Source: Mycobacterium sp. 852002-51961_SCH5331710 (lineage in GTDB: Bacteria > Actinomycetota > Actinomycetes > Mycobacteriales > Mycobacteriaceae). Taken from it: a stretch of 64,000 nucleotides of DNA. The stretch spans positions 124,001 to 188,000 of the forward strand of contig NZ_LZSQ01000113.1 in NCBI RefSeq assembly GCF_001665535.1. Direction: 5' to 3'. The translations under genes and the position numbers were made by a program. The number at the start of each line of letters is the position of its first letter. Positions within the stretch are counted from its first letter, which is position 1. The notes below the pieces were generated by a model that did no database searches, was not told the DNA's origin, and saw only the letters and a list, made by a program, of their open reading frames with translations. This document shows positions 25,492 to 33,194 of the stretch, piece after piece.

Positions 25492-27856
25492 GCCTGACCC
25501 CCCCAACGGGGTCGGCAGCCTTGACGACGTGGAGAAGAAGCCTCCAAGCGACGCTCGCCGGCAATCGCTGCTGGACCGAATGTTGGTGCTACTCACAGTG
25601 GGTGCGCTCTCGGTCGGCGGCATCCTGTGGCTGCTTGGGAAACGAGAGCCAGCCGACATCTGCTGGATTCTGGCCACCCTGGTCGCGGTACTGCCCGCGG
25701 TGCTTTGGGTGATCTCGGGGTTGCGACAGGGCCGCCTCGGTGTCGACGTGATCGCGGTCCTCTCCCTCGCGGGCACCCTCGTCGTCGGCGAATACCTCGC
25801 CGGTGCGCTGATCGCGGTGATGCTCACCGGCGGGCACGCCCTCGAAGCCACCGCCGAGCGTCGCGCCTCCCATGACCTACGCGCGCTGCTCGAACATGCC
25901 CCACGGTTCGCCCGCCGCCGGGTCGGGGCGGAGGTCCGGGTCATCCCGATTGCCGACGTCGCGGTCGGTGACCTACTGGTGGTGGGTTCCGGTGAAACCG
26001 TGCCGGTAGACGGACGCATCGCCGACTCGGTGGCGGTGTTGGACGAATCGGTCCTCACCGGCGAAGCCATGCAGGTGGAACACCGGTCCGGTGAAACGGT
26101 CCGCAGCGGTGTGGTGAACGCGGGCAGTTCTTTTGAACTCCGCGCCACCGCCACCGCGAGGGACAGCACCTACGCAGGCATCGTGCGCCTGGCCGAAGAC
26201 GCGCGAGCCGAAAGCGCGCCGATCGTCCGGTTGGCCGACCGGTACGCCGCGTGGTTCCTGCCCTTGACGCTCCTCGTCGCAGGTGCAGCCTGGCTGGCTT
26301 CTGGGTCAGCGGTGCGGGCAGTCGCCGTCCTGGTGGTGGCCACGCCGTGTCCACTGCTGCTCGCTGCGCCCGTCGCTATCGTCTCCGGTCTCTCGCGCGC
26401 TTCCCGCCACGGGGTGGTGATCCGCAGCGGCGGCGCGCTCGAGGCGCTGGGGAGCGCAACCACCCTGGTCATGGACAAGACGGGCACATTGACGATGGGC
26501 CGGCCCGGGGTTGTTGGCGTGCTGACCGGCCCCGGGCAAGACGCCGCCGAGGTCCTTCGGCTAGCGGCGTCGGTGGACCAGATGTCACCGCATGTGCTGG
26601 CCGAGGCGATCGTCACCGAGGCGCTGACCCGCGGGCTGAAGCCGTCGCTCCCGTGCGACGTGACCGAGCAGGCCGGACGCGGCGTCACGGGCACCGTCGA
26701 CGGTCACCGCATCGAAGTGGGAAAATTCGCCGGCGACATAGACGACGTCGATTGGGCACGGGCAGCAGTGAATCGGGCGAGCCTGGATTCGTCGGCCATC
26801 GCCTGGGTGCGCGTCGACGGGGACACGGTCGGTGCGGTGTTGCTGCGAGATCCGTTGCGACGGCACGCCCCTCGCACAGTGCGCCGCCTGCGATCCGCTG
26901 GCCTGAACAGACTGGTCATGCTGACCGGCGACCGAGCGGAACCCGCACGCGAAGTCGCCACCGTGCTCGGCCTGGACGAGGTGTACGCCCAGCAGACCCC
27001 GGCCGACAAGGTCGCCGCCGTGGAAGACGAAAAGCGACGCGACGTGACCGTAATGGTCGGGGACGGCGTCAACGACGCGCCTGCACTCGCGGCGGCGACG
27101 GTGGGTGTCGCAATGGGCGCGCGCGGTGCGACCGCGTCCTCGGAAGCGGCCGACATCGTTTTGACCACCGACCGCCTGGACCGCCTGGCCGACGCCATGG
27201 ACATCGCCAGATGGTCACGCCGAATCGCCGTGCAGAGCGCCGTGGCCGGGATGACACTGTCGTTGGCGGCCATGGTGATTGCCGCCCTCGGCTGGTTGCC
27301 TCCCGTCGCGGGCGCGCTGCTGCAGGAGGGCATCGATGTAGCCGTCATCCTCAACGCGCTCCGCGCACTGCGCGGAAACCCCGCCCTCGAGGTCGAGTTG
27401 TCCGCCGACACCGAGAACATGCTCCGGCAGTTCTCCGCCGAGCACGACGAACTCCGCGATACCGTCGATCTTCTTCGCGAGGCGGCCGACCGATTGGCCA
27501 CGGGCGCGGATGCGGTGGCGCTGGAGTCGGTGAGCCGCGCGAACACCTTCCTCGTGAACCGGATTCTGCCGCACGAACAGGCCGAGGAGTCGCACCTCTA
27601 TCCGGCGCTCGCCCGTCCGCTCGGGAGCGGGGAGGCCACGGCCACCATGAGCAGGACGCATGCCGAGATTCGCCGACTGTCCGATCGGATCGCCGCCCAC
27701 ATCGAACTCGCCAGGGCGAGCGGCGGCATACAACCCGATCAACGCGACGACCTCCTCGCGTGCCTGTACGGACTCCACGCGGTTCTGCGGCTGCACTTCC
27801 TTCAGGAGGAGGAGAACTACTTCACTCTTGCCGAGGACGACCCGCCGTCGGGTTAG
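25475..27856 (+). CDS. P1B-5-type metal ATPase with C-terminal hemerythrin domain
   Basis: 793 residues if started at ATG 25475 (overlapping the PNPOx gene); GTG 25529 (775 residues) is an equally reasonable start. No N-terminal metal-binding domain is present. P-type motifs: TGEA (actuator), the membrane motif ATPCPLLLAAP, DKTGTLT (phosphorylated Asp), LTGDR and GDGVNDAPAL. After the last helix pair (about residue 690) comes a hemerythrin-like domain with EHDELRD, PHEQAEESHLYPAL, RTHAEIRR and LHAVLRLHFLQEEENYF. TPC(P) plus a C-terminal hemerythrin defines subgroup P1B-5, of which Sinorhizobium Nia exports Ni and Fe. In this island a role in Fe/Ni homeostasis tied to O2 or redox sensing by the diiron domain is plausible. 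Confidence 0.88.
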   Translation: MGSRSRPDPPNGVGSLDDVEKKPPSDARRQSLLDRMLVLLTVGALSVGGILWLLGKREPADICWILATLVAVLPAVLWVISGLRQGRLGVDVIAVLSLAGTLVVGEYLAGALIAVMLTGGHALEATAERRASHDLRALLEHAPRFARRRVGAEVRVIPIADVAVGDLLVVGSGETVPVDGRIADSVAVLDESVLTGEAMQVEHRSGETVRSGVVNAGSSFELRATATARDSTYAGIVRLAEDARAESAPIVRLADRYAAWFLPLTLLVAGAAWLASGSAVRAVAVLVVATPCPLLLAAPVAIVSGLSRASRHGVVIRSGGALEALGSATTLVMDKTGTLTMGRPGVVGVLTGPGQDAAEVLRLAASVDQMSPHVLAEAIVTEALTRGLKPSLPCDVTEQAGRGVTGTVDGHRIEVGKFAGDIDDVDWARAAVNRASLDSSAIAWVRVDGDTVGAVLLRDPLRRHAPRTVRRLRSAGLNRLVMLTGDRAEPAREVATVLGLDEVYAQQTPADKVAAVEDEKRRDVTVMVGDGVNDAPALAAATVGVAMGARGATASSEAADIVLTTDRLDRLADAMDIARWSRRIAVQSAVAGMTLSLAAMVIAALGWLPPVAGALLQEGIDVAVILNALRALRGNPALEVELSADTENMLRQFSAEHDELRDTVDLLREAADRLATGADAVALESVSRANTFLVNRILPHEQAEESHLYPALARPLGSGEATATMSRTHAEIRRLSDRIAAHIELARASGGIQPDQRDDLLACLYGLHAVLRLHFLQEEENYFTLAEDDPPSG

Positions 27857-27976
27857 CCGATGAAAGTGGCGAGGCGCCGGTAGCGCGTCAGCCCCTTCCA
27901 CTCGTGTGCCCCCTCGCCGACAGCTCACGCCGTTGCGCCGGATCGAAAGGGCCACATGCCACTTCGACCGAAGTTG

Positions 27977-27990
27977 TTGACCATCGGCCC
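27977..27990 (+). promoter_or_regulatory. DosR-type box upstream of the Met/His-rich membrane peptide
   Basis: TTGACCATCGGCCC, followed by TAC, matches the right half of the consensus well. A start site 42.5 bp downstream (28026) would follow GATTGT (28014-28019) and leave a 37-base leader containing GAGGTG. No other gene or convincing small ORF is seen in 27857-28062. Confidence 0.45.
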
Positions 27991-28062
27991 TACTCATCGA
28001 CGTCTCAGGCGCGGATTGTGGACACAAGTCGCACAACGGCGACTAAGCGAGGTGAAAACAAG

Positions 28063-28350
28063 ATGACTGAGCAATCCGATTCAGCAACCAACGCAACCCC
28101 GATCGTCGCGACCGGGCACCGTCCGGTGAACCAGATCCTGGCCTGGGCCGGCGTCGCCGCCGCTGTCGTCTTCATCCTTGCGGTGGTCTTCTTCTCCGGA
28201 TTCGTCATCGGCCGCGGCATCGACGGCGGCGATCATCAGCGGCATTGGGAGCAAATGCACGGCAACGGCATGATGGCCCCGGGCATGATGACCCCCGGCA
28301 TGATGACCCCCGGCATGACACCGCCTCGCAGGCCAGCGCCGGGCAACTGA
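28063..28350 (+). CDS. Small membrane protein with Met/His-rich tail
   Basis: 95 residues: a polar N-terminus, one long hydrophobic segment (ILAWAGVAAAVVFILAVVFF, residues 26-45), then a tail rich in His and Met. The tail reads GGDHQRHWEQMHGNGMM followed by near-perfect MM-A/T-PG repeats (MAPGMM, TPGMM, TPGM). Met-rich repeats of this type bind Cu(I) in other proteins. The predicted topology puts the tail outside the cytoplasm if the short N-terminus is inside. It lies downstream of the metal ATPase, so a role in periplasmic metal binding is a reasonable inference. Family not recognised. Confidence 0.75.
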   Translation: MTEQSDSATNATPIVATGHRPVNQILAWAGVAAAVVFILAVVFFSGFVIGRGIDGGDHQRHWEQMHGNGMMAPGMMTPGMMTPGMTPPRRPAPGN

Positions 28351-28470
28351 GCCCCAGGTGATGGGGGCGCAGGAACGGCGCTGGACACCCGGCCATCAAT
28401 CGCGCCGATTGCGACGTCGCTAGCGGGATGCTCGGTTAGCTTTCAGTCGTCCATCGAAGCAAGGAGCGCC

Positions 28471-28944
28471 ATGACCGTGATCGCGGGCCTGCCGGCTCAT
28501 GTCTTGTTCGTTCACTTCATGGTGGTTCTCGCGCCCCTGACTGCGGTGCTCGAAATTCTCTGTGCAGTCTGGCCAGCAGCTCGGCGGCGATTGGTCTGGC
28601 TGGTGCTGGCGCTGGCCACCGTCACGCTGGTTCTGACACCGCTGACGATTGAAGCGGGCGAGTGGTTGTTCGACCGCGAGCAGAATCCCGGAGATGCCCT
28701 GCAGGTCCATGCTGAGCGCGGCGAATGGATGATCTACTTTTCGGTGGCGATGGCACTCGTCGCCGTCGCACTGACCGTCCTGCATTGGCTCGACGGACGA
28801 TCGGACCGGCGCCGGACGCTGGCCATTGTCGGGGTCGCGTTGACCGCCTCCATCGTCGGAATCTCATCGATCGTGGCGGTGGTCCGGATCGGCGATTCCG
28901 GCGCACGGGCGGTCTGGGGCGGTGAGCTGACCGAGGCCGACTGA
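28471..28944 (+). CDS. DUF2231-family membrane protein
   Basis: 157 residues with four hydrophobic segments (about 15-33, 43-61, 87-106 and 118-140). The start PAHVLFVHFMVVLAPLTAV, with HVLFVHF, is typical of DUF2231, a family that often carries conserved His residues in helices and may bind haem. The ribosome site GCAAGGAG precedes the ATG at 28471. Between the preceding peptide and this gene (28351-28470) I see only a short inverted repeat (CAATCG-CGC-CGATTG, 28397-28411). Function is unknown. Confidence 0.8.
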   Translation: MTVIAGLPAHVLFVHFMVVLAPLTAVLEILCAVWPAARRRLVWLVLALATVTLVLTPLTIEAGEWLFDREQNPGDALQVHAERGEWMIYFSVAMALVAVALTVLHWLDGRSDRRRTLAIVGVALTASIVGISSIVAVVRIGDSGARAVWGGELTEAD

Positions 28945-28967
28945 CTCGACGCTCGCCTCCCACTTGG

Positions 28968-28981
28968 AGGCCCTTCGGCCC
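28968..28981 (+). promoter_or_regulatory. DosR-type box of the DUF5709 gene
   Basis: AGGCCCTTCGGCCC, followed by TACG. The centre is 42.5 bp before the ATG at 29017, and CAGAAT (29005-29010) lies six bases before that ATG. This is the same geometry as at fdxA and the SRPBCC genes. Confidence 0.55.
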
Positions 28982-29016
28982 TACGAGACGGCCGCGCCCG
29001 CATCCAGAATCGCGAT

Positions 29017-29490
29017 ATGACCACCTCTTACGGAACGGGGCCCGCGTCGGGCCAGTACGACGAAGACGACGAAGACCAGCTGTCGTCCGAGGACACCCTT
29101 ATCGATCGTGGCACGGACGACCTACTCGACGAGGGCTATTCACCACCAGAGCGGCTCTGGGCGCGCGGCGCTTTCGGTCCGTCCGAGGGCATGGAGGAAC
29201 TCCTCGCGGAGGAAGAAACCGACCCCGCGGCGCGATTGAATGTTTTGCTGGACAACAGCGAACAGCAACGCTCCGACGATGCGGAGCGTGAGGCCGAATT
29301 CCCCGAGCACCTGGAGGTCGGCCGCGCCCGTGCAGGCCGCCTGGTCGCACCGGACATGGGATTCGGTGAGGACGACGAGGCAGAGTTGGTCGCAGCCGAT
29401 GTCGGAATCAGCGGCGGCGCAGCCTCAGCGGAAGAGGCCGCGATGCACATCGTCGAAGACGAGGATGACGAGCTGCGAAGCGACGATTGA
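29017..29490 (+). CDS. DUF5709-type acidic soluble protein
   Basis: 157 residues, very acidic, with no membrane segment. Recognisable segments are QLSSEDTLIDRGTDDLLDEGYSPPERLW, RLNVLLDNSEQQ and the C-terminal EDDEAELVAADVGISGGAASAEEAAMHIVED (quoted in parts). It matches the actinobacterial DUF5709 family as I know it; function is unknown. It is preceded by a DosR-type box with leaderless geometry and ends two bases before the convergent DosS-like kinase gene. Confidence 0.75.
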   Translation: MTTSYGTGPASGQYDEDDEDQLSSEDTLIDRGTDDLLDEGYSPPERLWARGAFGPSEGMEELLAEEETDPAARLNVLLDNSEQQRSDDAEREAEFPEHLEVGRARAGRLVAPDMGFGEDDEAELVAADVGISGGAASAEEAAMHIVEDEDDELRSDD

Positions 29491-29492
29491 GC

Positions 29493-31217
29493 TCAGGGAA
29501 GCGGTGCGCACCACTTCAGTTTGGTGCCACCCTCGAGCACGACGCCGACTGAGAATTCGCCGCCGACAGCGTCGGCACGCCGGCGGAGATTCGTCAATCC
29601 GCTTCCCGTGATGTCCTCGCTGATGCCGCACCCGTCGTCGACTACCTCGATGCACAGATCGTCTCCGACAACCACATTCACCGTCAGTGTCGAAGCTTTG
29701 GCGTGGCGAACGGCGTTGCTGACAGCCTCGCGCACGACCGCTTCTGCGTGATCTGCAAGGTTCGCATCGACGACCGACAGCGGGCCGGAAAATTGCACCG
29801 TCGTCCGCATGTCCGGCTGCGCGAACTGCGCTACGGCCTCGTCGAGCCGTTGGCGGAGACGGGTGATGCCCGCGTCACCACCATGCAGGTCGAAGATCGC
29901 GGTGCGAATCTCCTGGATGACCGATTGGAGGTCATCGACGCACTCATTCAACCTCTGCCGTACTTCGGGCTTGTGAGACCGAGGAATGGTGCCCTGCAGC
30001 GCAAGCCCGATCGCAAACAGCCGCTGGATGACGTGGTCGTGCAAATCACGGGCGATGCGGTCACGGTCACTGAGCACATCGAGTTCGTGCATCCGCCGTT
30101 GGGTTGTGGCCAGCTGCCACGCCAGCGCGGCCTGGTCGGCGAAGGCGGCCATCATGTCGAGATCGTCGGCGCTGAACGGCGGCGATCCGGGCGAGCGCGC
30201 GGCCACCAACACGCCGGCGACCGTATTGGACGCGCGTAGCGGTAGGACGAGAGCTGGGCCGGTGTGGGCCACGCCCGGCGCCAATTCCAGGCTCTCGAAC
30301 CTACTCGGAGTCCGCTGTAGGTACGCCTGCCCGATCGGGGTGCCGCTCGTTGGCACGGTCCGCAGTGAGCCGTCCACCGAATCACCCGCGGTGGCGGCGA
30401 TGACGAGCTCGTCGACCTCGTCTGCGGGAAGGTCGAGGTCTGCGGGAATCGCCACGACGGTCGACTTCGCGCCGCTGAGGTGACGCGACTCGTCGGCGAC
30501 CAGGCGGAAGACGGATGCCGGATCCGTGCCGGCCAGAAGCTCGGTGCCGATGTCGCGCGTGGCCTCGATCCAGGACTGCCGCACCTTGGACTGTTCGTAG
30601 AGACGGGCGTTGTCGATCGCGATTCCGGCGGCAGCGGCGAGCGCCTGTACCAGCACCTCGTCGTCCTCGCTGAAGGGTTGACCGCCGGCCTTCTCGGTCA
30701 GGTAGAGGTTGCCGAACACCTCGCTGCGGATTCGCACCGGGACGCCGAGGAATGTTTTCATCGGCGGATGATGAGTCGGGAATCCGACCGATGCCGCGTG
30801 GTGCGAGATGTTCTCCAGCCGAATGGGTTTCGGATCGTCGATCAGGACGCCGAGCACACCTCGCCCTTCGGGGAGATGACCGATACGCTCACGCATCGAC
30901 TCGTCGATGCCCTCGTAGATGAATTCCACCAGTTCGTGGTCGTGGCCGCGCACCCCCAACGCGCCATACTGTGCGTCGGCCAGTTCGATCGCGGTGTGCA
31001 CGATCGTCCGCAGGGTTTGATCAAGTTCGAGGCCCGATGTCACGACCAGCATCGCGTCGACGAGGCCGTCGAGTCGATCCCGGCCCTGGACGATCTGCTC
31101 GACGCGGTCCTGAACCTCCATGAGCAGCTCACGGAGGCGCAACTGGGACAGGGTCTCGCGCACCGGCGGCCTGGCGGCCTCGCCCCACGATCCAACCGGC
31201 TGTGCCGGGTCAGCCAT
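29493..31217 (-). CDS. dosS: DosS/DosT-type haem-GAF sensor histidine kinase
   Basis: 574 residues, the length of DosS/DosT. Two GAF domains come first. GAF-A holds the proximal haem ligand in THHPPMKTFLGVPVRI (His150, aligning with DosS His149) and the distal-side Tyr172 in GNLYLTEK. Then comes a HisKA_3 dimerisation helix with phospho-His in RDRIARDLHDHVIQRLFAIG, an EAVVREAVSNAVRHAKAS N box and CGISEDITGSGLTNL. The family senses O2, NO and CO and phosphorylates DosR. No dosR is adjacent, so this is an orphan-position kinase like dosT. No DosR box was recognised upstream. It is convergent with the DUF5709 gene. Confidence 0.92.
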   Translation of the reverse strand: MADPAQPVGSWGEAARPPVRETLSQLRLRELLMEVQDRVEQIVQGRDRLDGLVDAMLVVTSGLELDQTLRTIVHTAIELADAQYGALGVRGHDHELVEFIYEGIDESMRERIGHLPEGRGVLGVLIDDPKPIRLENISHHAASVGFPTHHPPMKTFLGVPVRIRSEVFGNLYLTEKAGGQPFSEDDEVLVQALAAAAGIAIDNARLYEQSKVRQSWIEATRDIGTELLAGTDPASVFRLVADESRHLSGAKSTVVAIPADLDLPADEVDELVIAATAGDSVDGSLRTVPTSGTPIGQAYLQRTPSRFESLELAPGVAHTGPALVLPLRASNTVAGVLVAARSPGSPPFSADDLDMMAAFADQAALAWQLATTQRRMHELDVLSDRDRIARDLHDHVIQRLFAIGLALQGTIPRSHKPEVRQRLNECVDDLQSVIQEIRTAIFDLHGGDAGITRLRQRLDEAVAQFAQPDMRTTVQFSGPLSVVDANLADHAEAVVREAVSNAVRHAKASTLTVNVVVGDDLCIEVVDDGCGISEDITGSGLTNLRRRADAVGGEFSVGVVLEGGTKLKWCAPLP

Positions 31218-31278
31218 GCCGCCATGCTGCCACTTGTCAAGCCACTATGCGAGTAATTGGTGCTAATCGACGACCCCG

Positions 31279-31980
31279 TTACGTGCTGGCCACCGCGGTT
31301 ATTCGCTCTCTCGGCAACTCGTACACCGTGGCTCGGGTCCGATCGTTCGCTATGGCCTCCTGCGCCCGATCTCGGATTCCACGCAGCATCTTCTGCTCCA
31401 TGACGAAGTGGGGGATGTCGAACAGGGCGTGTCCGACCGCGCCCCCACTGCCCCTGACCAGCAGGCGCGTCCAACTGCCCGTGCGGCGGAGATGGAAGAT
31501 CCACGCCCCGCCGGCCTTCTCCCCGCGCTGCAACCGGGCATAGTCCTCTGGCGAAACCAACACCAGGTAGGCCTCGGGCTCGATCGCGGCCACCACCTGC
31601 CGTCCGGCGTCGCCGTAGCGGCGCGCCAGCCACACGGTGTCGCCGACAGCGAGGTCCTGCCATTCCGGATGGATGCACTTCGCATTGTGGATAGCGGCAC
31701 CCACTGCTCGTTCGAGAAGCGAGTAGCTGTAGAACCCCGCCCGGTCCTCCCCTATCTGGACCAGCCACGGCCACACCGCACCGATGGGTGCGTCGATCGT
31801 CACGGCCCGTGTCGTGCGTGGCGCGTCGGTCGCCACCAGTTCGTCGCCGGGCAACTCGGCGGTGATCTCAGGCTCGGTCGCCCCCCACGTGTAGATCCAC
31901 GGCCGTACGTGGGCGCGGTACAACGCGACACCACCGAGCACCGCCATCGCCGTCGGCACCCATGCGTTCATCCTTGCCAT
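31279..31980 (-). CDS. SRPBCC-fold protein (START/polyketide-cyclase-like), copy 1
   Basis: 233 residues from ATG 31980. A short N-terminal hydrophobic segment (PTAMAVLGGVALYRAHV) is followed by an SRPBCC-like domain: VTIDAPIGAVWPWLVQIGEDRAGFYSY, then IHPEWQDLAVGDTVWLA, then LLVRGSGGAVGHALFDIPHFVMEQKMLRGIRDRA (quoted in parts). The fold binds hydrophobic ligands. A close paralogue is at 37594-38265. The start is supported by TACGGT six bases before the ATG and a DosR box 42.5 bp upstream. Upstream frame up to 32223 has no homology. Ligand unknown. Confidence 0.8.
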   Translation of the reverse strand: MARMNAWVPTAMAVLGGVALYRAHVRPWIYTWGATEPEITAELPGDELVATDAPRTTRAVTIDAPIGAVWPWLVQIGEDRAGFYSYSLLERAVGAAIHNAKCIHPEWQDLAVGDTVWLARRYGDAGRQVVAAIEPEAYLVLVSPEDYARLQRGEKAGGAWIFHLRRTGSWTRLLVRGSGGAVGHALFDIPHFVMEQKMLRGIRDRAQEAIANDRTRATVYELPRERITAVAST

Positions 31981-32015
31981 GCGTCGACCGTAGGTCTGTG
32001 CGGGCGATCGACTAA

Positions 32016-32052
32016 GGGCCGAAGGTCCCTGCGCGACACGGCCGAAACGCTC
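32016..32052. promoter_or_regulatory. Shared divergent DosR promoter (SRPBCC copy 1 / KAS III pair)
   Basis: Two sites: GGGCCGAAGGTCCC (32016-32029, strong) and CGGCCGAAACGCTC (32039-32052, weaker), centres 32022.5 and 32045.5. The start codons at 31980 (minus) and 32088 (plus) are each 42.5 bp from the nearer centre and 65.5 bp from the farther one. The -10 candidates are TACGGT (minus) and CATGCT (plus, 32076-32081), each six bases before its ATG. Confidence 0.65.
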
Positions 32053-32087
32053 TGTTTCACGCGTCGACCACCTTCCATGCTGAGCGC

Positions 32088-33194
32088 ATGGCAGGCACAC
32101 ATTGGCTGGTGATGGAGCCTCCCTCGCACGGACCGCCCCCGATGTTCGAGACCCGGGTCGCAGGCGCGGGACGGCACCTGCCCGCAACGCACCTGGCGAC
32201 CGACGACCTGATGTCGACCACACGCCATCACACCCACATCGATCTCGAACGGCTGACCGGAATCCGTGAGCGACGGGTGTCGGTGGGCGACGAGGACTCC
32301 TACACCCTGGCGACGGCCGCCGCGGTCGATTGCCTCACGAAGGCCGAACGTGATCCGGCATCGATCGACCTCGTCATCAACTGCAGCATCACGAAGTTTC
32401 GCGGCGGCCTGACACAGAGGCTGGAGCCGACCATGAGCTCCGCGGTGGCACACGCCATCGGCGCCCACACGGCGATGACCTTCGATCTCAACAACGCGTG
32501 TGCCGGAATGCTCACCGGAGTCACCGTTGCCAACAACATGATCAGGCAGGGCACCGTGAAGCGGGCCTTGATCGTCAGCGGCGAGTACATCTCGCAGCTG
32601 GGCCGGAATGCGGCGCGCCATGTGCACAACATTATGAGCAAGGAACTGGCCTCCCTGACCCTCGGCGACGCAGGTGCGGCGCTCCTACTCGAAAGGGCTC
32701 CGGCCGGTTCGGGCAGCATCATCCTGGCCGGTTTCACAACGCTGGCCGAGTACAGCCGACTCTGTCTCGGTTACCCCAAGGGCGACGACCCGGGGGCGCG
32801 GATGTTCACCGACGCACGGGGCATCCACCGGGCCGCCATGGCGAATACGCCCACGTTGCTGCGCGAGGTACTCCGGGAGGCGGGACGATCCATCGACGAA
32901 ATCGACCACGTCATCACCCATCAGACGTCGGCGCGCGCGATCCGCAAGGGCATGGCCGAAGTCTCAGCCAAGTTCGGCGCCACACCGAAACACGAGGCGG
33001 TCGTCACCGTCGACCGCTACGGCAACACCGCGTCGACGACGCACACCGTGGCGCTCATCGAAGAGCTCGAGGCTCGGCGTATCTCACCCGGGGAGACCAT
33101 CGCTTTGATCGCGTTGGCATCCGGTCTGGAGATCGGCTTCGTCCTCTTGACGCTGGACCGAGAGTTGGTGAGCCACTATGGGAACCGTGATTGA
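32088..33194 (+). CDS. KAS III/thiolase-superfamily synthase, catalytically complete
   Basis: 368 residues. The 3-oxoacyl-ACP synthase III-like fold is recognisable, with active-site Cys138 in FDLNNACAGMLTGV, His in VITHQTSARAIRKG and Asn in VDRYGNTASTTHT. It should condense an acyl-CoA with malonyl- or another acyl unit. It differs from FabH in length and in the first motif (GIRERRV), nearer to secondary-metabolism KAS III or OleA-like enzymes. It overlaps the next KAS-like gene by 17 bases, so a heteromer is likely. It is transcribed from the shared DosR-type promoter; internal ATGs (Met9, Met19) are alternative starts. Confidence 0.85.
   Translation: MAGTHWLVMEPPSHGPPPMFETRVAGAGRHLPATHLATDDLMSTTRHHTHIDLERLTGIRERRVSVGDEDSYTLATAAAVDCLTKAERDPASIDLVINCSITKFRGGLTQRLEPTMSSAVAHAIGAHTAMTFDLNNACAGMLTGVTVANNMIRQGTVKRALIVSGEYISQLGRNAARHVHNIMSKELASLTLGDAGAALLLERAPAGSGSIILAGFTTLAEYSRLCLGYPKGDDPGARMFTDARGIHRAAMANTPTLLREVLREAGRSIDEIDHVITHQTSARAIRKGMAEVSAKFGATPKHEAVVTVDRYGNTASTTHTVALIEELEARRISPGETIALIALASGLEIGFVLLTLDRELVSHYGNRD

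Noticed and set aside
28270..28320. Tandem ATGATG-rich repeats as a CRISPR-like or non-coding repeat
   Set aside because: They are in-frame codons for Met/Pro/Gly repeats of a membrane peptide; no spacer structure.
28397..28411. Short inverted repeat CAATCG-CGC-CGATTG as terminator
   Set aside because: Six-base arms and no T-run; intrinsic terminators are rare in mycobacteria, so not called.
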